From: Alistipes sp.
GTDB taxonomy: Bacteria > Bacteroidota > Bacteroidia > Bacteroidales > Rikenellaceae
DNA length: 64,000 nt
Direction: 5' to 3'
Assembly (NCBI GenBank): GCA_017536555.1
Contig: JAFXHE010000001.1
Location: 62,001-126,000 of the forward strand
Positions 1-7,333 of this stretch are shown piece by piece. The translations under genes and the position numbers were made by a program. Below the pieces are notes generated by a model. It saw nothing but the letters and a program-made list of their open reading frames with translations. It was not told the DNA's origin and did no database searches. How positions within the stretch are numbered: the stretch's first letter is position 1; each line of letters starts with the position of its first letter.

Positions 1-1
1 T

Positions 2-307
2 CAGATTGATGCTAACATCAGTGTTAAGTTCCTCTCAACAAATATTGAGAAGGTGTGGCTCTATCGTATAAATGAGGGTAAGACAGAGAGTATACGTGAC
101 CGCATCCTTACAGCCTATGCCAACTACCCCTCAATCGTTGGAGCCAAGCAGGAGGTAAAGGATGGCGACACAAAGGCATACCAGTATATGATACCCTACT
201 CGGAGACATACGGTGGTACTATCGTTGTTGCCGTAGTCCTCGACACTGACGGCAAGTTCAACATCAGCTACTGCTACGTTGCTGGTAAGGGCGTTCAAGA
301 GCTGTAA
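2..307 (+). CDS. 3' end of an unidentified protein, cut by the window edge
   Basis: An open frame enters from the left edge, with its first complete codon at base 2, and stops with TAA at 305-307. About 101 C-terminal residues are visible. A GTG at 53 could serve as a start, but the frame is open upstream and no promoter is seen, so I treat this as a truncated gene. The visible part is mostly beta-type sequence with a short helical stretch near its middle (IRDRILTAYANYP). This strand-helix-strand layout recalls the modules of the lipoproteins at 7.3 kb and 50-59 kb, so a secreted or lipoprotein identity is plausible but unproven. A terminator follows at 329. No family could be named. Confidence 0.6.
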   Translation, partial: QIDANISVKFLSTNIEKVWLYRINEGKTESIRDRILTAYANYPSIVGAKQEVKDGDTKAYQYMIPYSETYGGTIVVAVVLDTDGKFNISYCYVAGKGVQEL

Positions 308-328
308 TCAATAGAGTATATAAACATC

Positions 329-363
329 ATAGGCTGCCTTCGAATGAAGACAGCCTATTTTTA
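329..363 (+). terminator. Rho-independent terminator of the leftmost gene
   Basis: An 8-bp perfect stem (ATAGGCTG / CAGCCTAT) with a 14-nt loop is followed by a run of Ts, 22 bases after the stop codon of the partial gene. Confidence 0.75.
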
Positions 364-455
364 TGGTATAGGTAGATTCTGCTGTGGCTAATATCTTGTA
401 TTGTACTCTTCTCGTACACCGTAGATGGGTATTCCTTGAAGTGAATGAGGATTCC

Positions 456-885
456 CTGAAGTAAATGAGGATTCCGAGAACAAGCGTAACAACAAAATCG
501 TCCTTTATACACTACCCGATAAAAACGGGTATAAACGAGGAATTTTTAGGCTTGCGTAGTTCGAGAAACCGCAGTTTACAAAGCGTCAATAAGGATTTCG
601 TGAATAAGCGTAACGACAAAATTACCGTTCATACACTACCCAATATAAACGGGTATAAACGAGGAATTTTTAGGCTTGCGTAGTTCGAGAAACCGCAGTT
701 TACTTAAGCGTAAATGAGGATTTCGAGAACAAGCGTAACGACAAAATTACCGTTTATACACTACCCAATAAAAACGGGTATAAACGAGGAATTTTTAGGC
801 TTGCGTAGTTCGAGAAACCGCAGTTTACTTAAGCGTAAATGAGGATTTCGAGAACAAGCGTAACGACAAAATTACCGTTTATACG
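456..885. repeat. Tandem array of 125-bp palindromic repeats (three full units and a partial fourth)
   Basis: Units start at about 456, 581, 706 and 831, each exactly 125 bp after the last. The 581 and 706 units are nearly identical, the 456 unit is more diverged, and the last is cut at about 885. Each junction region forms a long imperfect hairpin of about 105 bp. Its outer arms are GTATAAACG / CGTTTATAC and its centre is GCAGTTTAC-ttaagc-GTAAATGAGG. More degenerate copies of the GTGAATGAGGATTCC part lie at 440-460. The array ends 6 bases before the stop codon of the minus-strand antiporter gene at 891. No convincing protein is encoded; the short frames across it come from the repeat itself. 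The same hairpin centre recurs at 13381-13507. Bases 364-455, left of the array, hold nothing else that I recognise. Confidence 0.85.
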
Positions 886-890
886 TGTTT

Positions 891-2378
891 TTACACCTTG
901 TGTATATGCTTTATACCCAAAGCCTGAACCTGCTGTATAAGTTCCTCATTATTATCAGACACGACAAGTAACTTATCGCCAGGGAGCAACTTTGAGAAGC
1001 CCTTGGGAACGAAGTAGCTATTGTCACGATACACCATCACAACGAGGGTGTTACCTGGTAGTCTGATATCTTTGAGCGTGTCGCCATTATGAAGCATCGA
1101 GGCGGTAACGCCAATCTCCGAGAACTCGCTACGTATATGGTCAGGCACCGTGAGCTTGAAGGTCTTATCGGGCATCTCATACGATAGTGAGAGCCAGTTA
1201 GCCATCGCGCTTACGGTAGAGCCCTGTACAAGTAGCGAGATTATAGTAACGAGGAAGACCACATTGAAGATGTAGTCGGCACCCTCGATACCAGCAGCTA
1301 TGGGGCTCAATGCAAATATGATGGGCACAGCACCACGTAGACCCACCCACGACACATATACGCGTGCTTTGGGTGTAAAATCTCTAAATGGTATCATACA
1401 GGCAAATGTCGATATGGGACGTGACACGAAGATCATAAAAAGACCTACGGCGAGACCCATATATAGCACATCGGGCTGGAGCAACTCTTCTACATCCACA
1501 AGCAGACCCAAAGCAAGGAACATTACGATTTGCAGCAGCCACGTGAAACTATCAAAGAAGGTACCGAGCATATTGCGATAGACAATACGGCGGTTACCTA
1601 CGACAAGACCTGCGATATATACAGCAAGGTATCCGTTACCACTCGAGATAGTGGTAAACGAGAATGTAAAGAAGGCGCAAGCCAACAGTAGCACCGAATA
1701 GAGTGATGGGTTGCTACGTATGTTGATTCGATTGATAATCCACACCGTGACACGTCCAAAGGCGTAGCCAAGAACACCACCTACGGACATCTGTATAATG
1801 AAGGTTATCATCGCCTGCTGCCAATCCAACTCGGCACCACTTGCCGCAATACCAACCAACATAACGGTAAGTATATACGCCATAGGGTCGTTACTACCAC
1901 TCTCCAACTCAAGCAGCGGACGCAGATTCTCACGCAGACCCTGTTTCTTGGCTCGAAGAATCGAGAAGACCGATGCCGAATCGGTAGATGACATCGTCGC
2001 TGCCAGCAACAGTGCGAGCACGACAGATATCTCCACACCGATATACGGTGCTATAAAGTAGATGAAACCACCCGTAATAAGTGCCGTTAGGATGACACCC
2101 AGAGTGGCCATCACCACTCCAGATGCCAGGACAGGCTGTATCTCCGAAAAATTCGTATCCATACCACCCGAGAAGAGTATGATGCAGAGCGCAACCATAC
2201 CTATAAACTGGGCGAACTCATAAGAGTCAAATGTTACGAAGTCGTGATAACCAAAGAGCATACCCACACCCAAGAACAACAACAGGGCGGGGGCTCCGAG
2301 GCGATATGCCGCCTTACCAGCGAGCACTGCGACAAAGAGCAATAAGGCTCCTACAAGGAGGAAATTTTCGTTCAACAT
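891..2378 (-). CDS. Potassium/proton (CPA1-type) antiporter with C-terminal RCK_C domain
   Basis: A 495-residue inner-membrane protein of the monovalent cation:proton antiporter family, NhaP2/CvrA-like. About 12-13 hydrophobic helices span residues 1-400. The ion-binding Asn-Asp pair is visible in the ESGSNDP motif near residue 160. The last ~80 residues (from about KTFKLTVPDH) are soluble and match a TrkA-C/RCK_C regulatory domain, which in this family senses ligand or membrane state. It probably exports K+ (or Na+) in exchange for H+ for pH and ion homeostasis; the exact ion is inferred. The next gene upstream on the same strand is a small membrane protein 39 bp away, so the two may be co-transcribed. 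A palindromic repeat array lies directly behind its stop codon. Confidence 0.85.
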   Translation of the reverse strand: MLNENFLLVGALLLFVAVLAGKAAYRLGAPALLLFLGVGMLFGYHDFVTFDSYEFAQFIGMVALCIILFSGGMDTNFSEIQPVLASGVVMATLGVILTALITGGFIYFIAPYIGVEISVVLALLLAATMSSTDSASVFSILRAKKQGLRENLRPLLELESGSNDPMAYILTVMLVGIAASGAELDWQQAMITFIIQMSVGGVLGYAFGRVTVWIINRINIRSNPSLYSVLLLACAFFTFSFTTISSGNGYLAVYIAGLVVGNRRIVYRNMLGTFFDSFTWLLQIVMFLALGLLVDVEELLQPDVLYMGLAVGLFMIFVSRPISTFACMIPFRDFTPKARVYVSWVGLRGAVPIIFALSPIAAGIEGADYIFNVVFLVTIISLLVQGSTVSAMANWLSLSYEMPDKTFKLTVPDHIRSEFSEIGVTASMLHNGDTLKDIRLPGNTLVVMVYRDNSYFVPKGFSKLLPGDKLLVVSDNNEELIQQVQALGIKHIHKV

Positions 2379-2417
2379 AGTAGTATAATTTTATTTCATA
2401 TCTTCAACCCACAACAT

Positions 2418-2915
2418 CTATCGACGTATCACACGCGGCTCGATGATAGGCTTGCTCTCAAAGCCCACATACTCACAAACCACGTATGCTACCATACCAT
2501 TAGCCGACGTGCGGTACTCCGCCAAAGTGACAGCCGAAATATTGCTCGTGGGCATTGCATCTATAGCTGCATTGTCACCATCCTCAACGGCACGCAAAAG
2601 TGCGGGTAGTCGCTCGCGGTCATAGAAACGTTCACGGTAGCTCATATATCGCTTTGCCGCCACGTCATACGGCACTCGCTCCGAGCCTGCGAGACGCAAT
2701 ACAACGGCAACAACGCCGTATACTACAAGCACGAGACCCGATACAAGCAACATCATACTCAAAGCACCTGCGCTATCTTCTACGGCAAAGTAGTTGATAG
2801 CTAAAATCACAATGCCACAAATAGCGGCAACAAGAGGCTTAACAACAGAACGACGGCGCGCCTCCACAACGCCATCAGGCAAGGCATAAAGTACCTTGCA
2901 AAGAGTATCTTTCAT
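2418..2915 (-). CDS. Small membrane protein of unknown function
   Basis: A 165-residue protein with two adjacent hydrophobic helices at about residues 27-45 and 52-74, a short basic N-terminus, and a soluble C-terminal half rich in charged residues (RYMSYRERFYDRERLPALL). It lies 39 bp upstream of the antiporter gene on the same strand, which suggests one transcript. I do not recognise a family. A helper role for the antiporter would be guesswork. Confidence 0.6.
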   Translation of the reverse strand: MKDTLCKVLYALPDGVVEARRRSVVKPLVAAICGIVILAINYFAVEDSAGALSMMLLVSGLVLVVYGVVAVVLRLAGSERVPYDVAAKRYMSYRERFYDRERLPALLRAVEDGDNAAIDAMPTSNISAVTLAEYRTSANGMVAYVVCEYVGFESKPIIEPRVIRR

Positions 2916-2980
2916 AAAATAATATCTTCGTATTTAGTAAATGTTTAAGGGCATAAATTTTTCAAGACAAAATCTACCCG

Positions 2981-3385
2981 CTAAATACGAAGTCTCTCAA
3001 GACGATACAAGTAGTAGTGTCGAGCACGAGAGACAAATAGTATTTTATGATTATACAGTCCGTAACGATTTGCCACTGTCGAATCTATCGTGCGCACAGC
3101 AGATGCCTCCGTTGAGAATCGCTCGACAAGGCGCAATGTGCGCAATGTGCGCAATGTGCGTGCCACAACAGTTTGTACACTTCCACTATTGGTTATGGTA
3201 CACGGCGCGAGCAGCGACAGTGCCTCATAGCGGTCTATTGTAGGCTGCTCGGGGGTGGCAGTTGATGTAGCAGCGTGTGAAACTGTGTCAATGGTGCATA
3301 CACGCTCATTAGCCGTAGCAGCAATGCTCACACACATCGCCACAACAACTACAAATAAACGGTATGCCCTGCGTAATCCTATCAC
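2981..3385 (-). CDS. Small exported protein of unknown function, overlapping the TonB-like gene
   Basis: A 134-residue reading frame whose ATG overlaps the stop of the upstream TonB-like gene by 4 bases, a typical coupled arrangement and the main reason to accept it. The N-terminus looks like a cleavable signal peptide: basic residues, then LFVVVVAMCVSIAATA, then polar sequence. The mature part has no recognised domain. It contains three 9-bp repeats that read as LRT repeats on the protein level, and its C-terminus is basic and tyrosine-rich (RARHYYLYRLERLRI). It may be real but fast-evolving, or a decaying gene. Confidence 0.45.
   Translation of the reverse strand: MIGLRRAYRLFVVVVAMCVSIAATANERVCTIDTVSHAATSTATPEQPTIDRYEALSLLAPCTITNSGSVQTVVARTLRTLRTLRLVERFSTEASAVRTIDSTVANRYGLYNHKILFVSRARHYYLYRLERLRI
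3131..3157. repeat. Three perfect 9-bp tandem repeats (GCGCAATGT) inside a small reading frame
   Basis: Copies at 3131-3139, 3140-3148 and 3149-3157 are identical and in frame with the minus-strand gene at 2981-3385, so copy number changes would add or remove an Leu-Arg-Thr unit without a frameshift. Confidence 0.85.
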
Positions 3386-4224
3386 TGCGCCACAAAGGTA
3401 TATGTTATCGTTCCGCGCTGGGGTGCGGGAGCCGAATTGTTAATATCAAAGAGTGTGCGGCTATTACGCGCCGCAGACAACGCCTGCTGGTTTAGCTCCG
3501 AGTTTGTTGACGAGGCTATACGCGCCGTAGTCACCGTGCCGTTGCGGTCAATCCAAACATCGACAACTACCACACCACCGCCCTTACTGCGGTAGGCGGG
3601 AACATAGAGGTTGCGATGGTTACGCACAGGAGATTGGAAGCTGTAGCTAACGGTCACAGCACCCGAGAACTTACCCTTATCGCCCGTGCCGTCACCCTTT
3701 GCATTGCCAGAGCCAGAGCCACCTTTACCGATACCCGCGATATCGCGCATACCGCTCTGATAGCTATCGTTGTTCGTCGCCATATCGGATGCTACCTTGC
3801 TCATAAGCTCCTGTGTCTCTGCATCGAAGTTTGTGTTGGCTGTTGAGCCAGCACTCTCCGACGCATCGTTAGACTGGAGGTTGCGCACCTGCTGCATAGC
3901 AGCAAGACGACGGTCAATATCCTCTTGTAGCTTATCGCGCTGACGACGCAATTGTTCTAATTCTTCAATGGTAGGCTCCTCCTCGACAAACTCTATGGTA
4001 TACTCAACGGGGGGTATCTCCACGTTGACACGTGCCGTAAAGAGCAAATAGATACCTACGGCATACGCCACCAAAACCACTACAAGCCCAATACGATGGG
4101 CATAGAGCCATTCGCCAAACGACTCGGAGCGTGTATCACCGAGGTCGATAGCTGAACGACGCACAGAGTGTGGTTGTCTCTGTTTTGTTCTGTTTTGGAT
4201 ATTAATATTCGCCCTTTCTGTCAT
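3382..4224 (-). CDS. Energy transducer TonB family protein
   Basis: A 280-residue protein with TonB topology. It has a polar cytoplasmic N-terminus of about 47 residues, one transmembrane helix (IGLVVVLVAYAVGIYLLF), a charged coiled-coil-like stretch (EELEQLRRQRDKLQEDIDRR), a Gly/Ser/Asn-rich linker and a C-terminal TonB-like domain. That domain carries the family pattern 'vvvDvwIDrnGtVttarI ... lnqqALsAaR'. It should couple ExbBD proton-motive force to outer-membrane transporters, though no exbB, exbD or receptor gene is in the window. The gene is divergent from lpxC/fabZ and overlaps the small exported-protein gene downstream by 4 bp. Confidence 0.75.
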   Translation of the reverse strand: MTERANINIQNRTKQRQPHSVRRSAIDLGDTRSESFGEWLYAHRIGLVVVLVAYAVGIYLLFTARVNVEIPPVEYTIEFVEEEPTIEELEQLRRQRDKLQEDIDRRLAAMQQVRNLQSNDASESAGSTANTNFDAETQELMSKVASDMATNNDSYQSGMRDIAGIGKGGSGSGNAKGDGTGDKGKFSGAVTVSYSFQSPVRNHRNLYVPAYRSKGGGVVVVDVWIDRNGTVTTARIASSTNSELNQQALSAARNSRTLFDINNSAPAPQRGTITYTFVAQ

Positions 4225-4274
4225 TATAACACCATAATTGGAGCAAAAATAGTAATTTTTTCAGTATTTTTATC

Positions 4275-4282
4275 TATCTTTG
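4275..4282 (+). promoter_or_regulatory. Predicted -7 box (TATCTTTG) of the lpxC/fabZ promoter
   Basis: The box matches the Bacteroidota TAnnTTTG consensus and lies 28 bp before the lpxC/fabZ start, in the divergent spacer. The upstream region is T-rich, without a clear TTTG at -33. Confidence 0.6.
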
Positions 4283-4310
4283 CGAAAGATAACTCAAAAA
4301 TATTATCGAA

Positions 4311-5696
4311 ATGGCTACAAAACAACATACCCTCTCCGCAGCAATATCTTTTGAGGGCAAGGGTCTGCATACAGGTTTGCAGGTAAAAATGACTGTCAAT
4401 CCCGCCGAGGAGAATCACGGTATATCATTCCGTCGCGTAGATTTGGAGGATGCCCCCGAGATTCCAGCACTATGCGAATATGTTACCGACACTTCGCGTG
4501 GCACAACCATAGAGAAGGGTGCAGCCAAAGTTAGCACCATCGAACATATAATGTCGGCACTATGGACACTTGGCGTGGACAACGCAATAATAGATATCAA
4601 CGCCCCCGAGACCCCTATTATGGATGGCTCGGCTATGGAGTATGCTGCACGCATCACGGAGACAGGCACCGTAGAGCAGAATGCCGAGCGCAAATACTAT
4701 GAGGTGACAGAGAAGCAGGTTTACACACTTCCCGAGAAGGGCGTAGCTATCATCATCTACCCCGACGATGAGTTCTCTGTATCGGTACACGTTGACTATA
4801 ACTCAAAGGTTGTGGGCAATCAGTACGCTGTATACACCCCTGCTGATAACTATGCCGAGAAGATTGCTCCGTGTCGCACATTTGTCTTCTTGCACGAGCT
4901 TGAGCCACTTATCAATATGAACCTTATAAAGGGCGGTGACCTCGACAACGCTATCGTAGTTGTTGAGAACCCCGTATCTGATGAGCAGCTCAGCCACCTT
5001 AAGGAGATATTTGGCAAGGATGATATCCGCGTAACAGGCGGCTACCTCAACAACCAGCAACTACGCGCCAACAATGAGTTAGCACGCCACAAGTTGCTCG
5101 ACATCCTCGGTGACTTCGCCCTGCTTGGTATGCACATCAAGGGTCGCGTATGGGCAACACGTCCTGGACACTTTGCCAACACCGAGTTTATGAAGAGTCT
5201 CTCTCGCACAATACGTCGTGATGGCGACCGTCCCTCGTTTAAGTATAGCTCAAAGTGCGAGCCTGTCTTCGATATCAATGCCATCAAGGCACGTCTTCCG
5301 CACCGCCCCCCATTCTTGCTCGTTGACCGCGTGTTCCATATCGAGGAGAATGCCATTGGCGGCATCAAGAATGTCTCTATGAATGAGCCTTTCTTCGTGG
5401 GTCACTTCCCCGACGAGCCTGTTATGCCTGGCGTACTCATCATTGAGGCTTTGGCACAGTGTTGCGGCATCCTTGTATTGAGCAAGGTGGAGGATCCCGA
5501 GTTGTACTCGACATACTTCCTTAAGGCTGATAACGTACGCTGGAAGCGCAAGGTCGTTCCTGGTGATACGCTACAGCTTGAGTGTCACATCGTAGATATG
5601 CGTCGTGGCATCTGCACCGCCGAGTGCAAGGCATTTGTTGCAGGTCATCTCGCTTGCGAGGCTGTGCTCACTGCACAGATTGCAAAGAACCGTTAA
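4311..5696 (+). CDS. lpxC/fabZ: Bifunctional LpxC deacetylase / FabZ dehydratase
   Basis: A 461-residue fusion found throughout Bacteroidota. Residues 1 to about 310 are LpxC, the zinc enzyme that deacetylates UDP-3-O-acyl-GlcNAc and commits carbon to lipid A. Zinc ligands appear as H79 (STIEHIMSAL), H260 and D264 (ARHKLLDILGD). Residues of about 315-461 are FabZ, the 3-hydroxyacyl-ACP dehydratase of fatty acid synthesis, with catalytic H365 (GHFPDEPVMPG) and E379. Fusing the two puts the enzymes that compete for 3-hydroxyacyl-ACP on one chain. lpxA follows after 30 bp, so the pair forms a lipid A operon. ATG at 4311 fits the family start. Confidence 0.97.
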   Translation: MATKQHTLSAAISFEGKGLHTGLQVKMTVNPAEENHGISFRRVDLEDAPEIPALCEYVTDTSRGTTIEKGAAKVSTIEHIMSALWTLGVDNAIIDINAPETPIMDGSAMEYAARITETGTVEQNAERKYYEVTEKQVYTLPEKGVAIIIYPDDEFSVSVHVDYNSKVVGNQYAVYTPADNYAEKIAPCRTFVFLHELEPLINMNLIKGGDLDNAIVVVENPVSDEQLSHLKEIFGKDDIRVTGGYLNNQQLRANNELARHKLLDILGDFALLGMHIKGRVWATRPGHFANTEFMKSLSRTIRRDGDRPSFKYSSKCEPVFDINAIKARLPHRPPFLLVDRVFHIEENAIGGIKNVSMNEPFFVGHFPDEPVMPGVLIIEALAQCCGILVLSKVEDPELYSTYFLKADNVRWKRKVVPGDTLQLECHIVDMRRGICTAECKAFVAGHLACEAVLTAQIAKNR

Positions 5697-5726
5697 TAAA
5701 AATAGAAAAACCAATATTAACTAAAT

Positions 5727-6512
5727 ATGATAAGTAATCTGGCATACGTTCACCCCGACGCAAAAATCGGCAAGAACGTCACAATAGAACCATTTGCATA
5801 TATCGAGGGCGATGTTGTCATCGGTGATGACTGCTGGATTGGTCCCCACGCTATTATATACAACGGTGCACGACTTGGCAAGGGCAATAAGGTACATCCT
5901 GGCGCGTGTATTGCGTGCTTGCCTCAAGACCTTAAGTTTGCAGGCGAGCAGACAACAGCCGTTATCGGCGACTATAACGACATCCGCGAGTGCGTGACCA
6001 TATCGCGCGGTACAGTCTCACGTGGCACAACAGTCGTTGGCGACCACAATCTGCTTATGGCGTATGTACACGTTGCTCACGACGACGTTGTGGGCAGCCA
6101 CTGCGTCATTGCTAACCGCGTATCGTTGGCTGGCGAGGTCGAGGTAGGCGACTGGGTTGTCATCGGCGGTCACACAGCTGTACACCAGTGGATACACATC
6201 GGCGACCACGCTATGATTCAGGGTGGTGCGCTTCTTACGCAGGATGTTCCTCCCTACATCATCGTAACCAATGGCGAGGCACACTATGCTGGCATCAACA
6301 AGGTAGGCTTATCACGTCGCGGTTTTACCCCCGAGCAGATTGAGTCTATACATAACACCTGTCGCATACTCTTCCAGAGCGAGCTCAACTACCTCGCTGG
6401 CTGCGACAAGGCAGAGGCAGAGATTGAAGAGAGCGCAGAGCGCAACAAGCTTATTGAGTTTATTCGTGGCTCAAAGCGTGGTGTCATAAAGCAGTATATT
6501 TCAAAGCGATAG
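5727..6512 (+). CDS. lpxA: Acyl-ACP:UDP-N-acetylglucosamine O-acyltransferase
   Basis: A 261-residue cytoplasmic enzyme that adds the 3-hydroxyacyl chain to UDP-GlcNAc, the first step of lipid A synthesis. The N-terminal two thirds are hexapeptide repeats ([LIV]GxxxxI pattern) forming a left-handed beta helix, for example VVIGDDCWIG and KIGKNVTIE. The catalytic histidine is in VHVAHDD (H118 by position, equivalent to E. coli H125). The C-terminal ~70 residues are the helical domain typical of LpxA. It is 30 bp downstream of lpxC/fabZ. A strong hairpin ends the operon. Confidence 0.97.
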   Translation: MISNLAYVHPDAKIGKNVTIEPFAYIEGDVVIGDDCWIGPHAIIYNGARLGKGNKVHPGACIACLPQDLKFAGEQTTAVIGDYNDIRECVTISRGTVSRGTTVVGDHNLLMAYVHVAHDDVVGSHCVIANRVSLAGEVEVGDWVVIGGHTAVHQWIHIGDHAMIQGGALLTQDVPPYIIVTNGEAHYAGINKVGLSRRGFTPEQIESIHNTCRILFQSELNYLAGCDKAEAEIEESAERNKLIEFIRGSKRGVIKQYISKR

Positions 6513-6530
6513 AGTCGCAATCATCACAAA

Positions 6531-6576
6531 TAGAGTGAGGGGATGGCTATTCAGTTTTAGCCATCCCCTCACTCTA
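6531..6576. terminator. Long perfect hairpin between convergent lpxA and argR
   Basis: The 19-bp arms are perfect (6531-6549 and 6558-6576), starting TAGAGTGAGG, with an 8-nt loop. No long T-run follows on either strand, but the position between convergent genes fits a bidirectional terminator or transcript-end stabiliser. Confidence 0.75.
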
Positions 6577-6598
6577 TAAGTTTACTTGTGTGCAGCAA

Positions 6599-7075
6599 TT
6601 ACAGCATACGTATTGACGGAAACAACATATATAGCTGTGTCATAAGCGTATTCATATCGAAGCCCTCACGCAGGATAAGCAGAATGGTGTTATCACCAGC
6701 AATCGTTCCAAGCACCTCACTTATGCCCTTATTGTCGATAGGCACAGAGATAGCACTCGCATAGCCTGGGCGAGTTGTGATGACACACATATTACCAGAG
6801 AACGCGATATCGGTGATATTATCCGTTACATTCGTAGAGATATTGTGGTCATTACGCGCATTGTTGGGTAGCGTGTACACATACCCCTTCTCCTTGTGTG
6901 GCACCTTGGCAACGTGCATAAACTTCAGATCGCGCGACAATGTCGACTGTGTAACAGACACGCCGTTCTCCTCAAGGCGAGCAATAAGCTCCTCTTGCGA
7001 TGATATAAACTCTGATCTTATAATCTTGCGAATTAAAGACATTCGCTTTGTTTTCTGATTCATCGTATCTGCCAT
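6599..7075 (-). CDS. argR: Arginine repressor ArgR
   Basis: A 158-residue transcription factor. Residues 1 to about 75 form a winged-helix DNA-binding domain with the family signature VSVTQSTLSRDL in the recognition region. The C-terminal ~75 residues form the arginine-binding hexamer domain, including GTIAGDNTILLI. It should repress arginine biosynthesis when arginine is abundant. No arg operon is beside it. It transcribes away from the lipoprotein at 7334, and its own promoter region has a perfect 12-bp palindrome at 7115, which suggests self-control. Confidence 0.92.
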   Translation of the reverse strand: MADTMNQKTKRMSLIRKIIRSEFISSQEELIARLEENGVSVTQSTLSRDLKFMHVAKVPHKEKGYVYTLPNNARNDHNISTNVTDNITDIAFSGNMCVITTRPGYASAISVPIDNKGISEVLGTIAGDNTILLILREGFDMNTLMTQLYMLFPSIRML

Positions 7076-7114
7076 AGTTTCATTTCTTATTAAACGTGAC
7101 TATTCGACTATTAT

Positions 7115-7136
7115 TGTTCATGAACATACAAAATTA
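7115..7136 (-). promoter_or_regulatory. argR promoter -7 box with adjacent 12-bp palindrome
   Basis: On the minus strand TAATTTTG (7129-7136) matches TAnnTTTG. A perfect palindrome TGTTCATGAACA (7115-7126) follows two bases further on, over the expected transcription start. This is a natural place for an autorepressor site. It resembles an ARG box only loosely, so ArgR binding is inference. Confidence 0.45.
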
Positions 7137-7231
7137 GTAATTTTGTGGCAAATATTCAACTCTTTTGCAAAGTATAATTTTCATAGTAGCATTTTTTTGA
7201 AGAAAATGGTTGATAATATAAAAGATTTTAC

Positions 7232-7239
7232 TATTTTTG
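7232..7239 (+). promoter_or_regulatory. Predicted -7 box (TATTTTTG) for the lipoprotein at 7334
   Basis: It matches TAnnTTTG and would give a leader of roughly 90 nt. No other conserved element is evident in the rest of the 258-bp divergent spacer. Confidence 0.5.
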
Positions 7240-7333
7240 CACCCAACAGCGGGGTTAATGATAGAGATATAAGGCTATAAATAACCAGATAATTAATTTT
7301 TACTAACTTAATATAAAACTTTACTGAAGTACT

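Noticed and set aside
465-683. 72-residue plus-strand open frame in the repeat array
   Set aside because: It is produced by the repeat itself, since its sequence recurs with the 125-bp unit. There is no ribosome binding site or homology, and it is low complexity.
2941-3243. 100-residue plus-strand frame opposite the small exported protein
   Set aside because: It lacks a signal or domain and conflicts with the 4-bp coupled gene on the minus strand. Its MCAMCAMC stretch comes from the 9-bp repeats.
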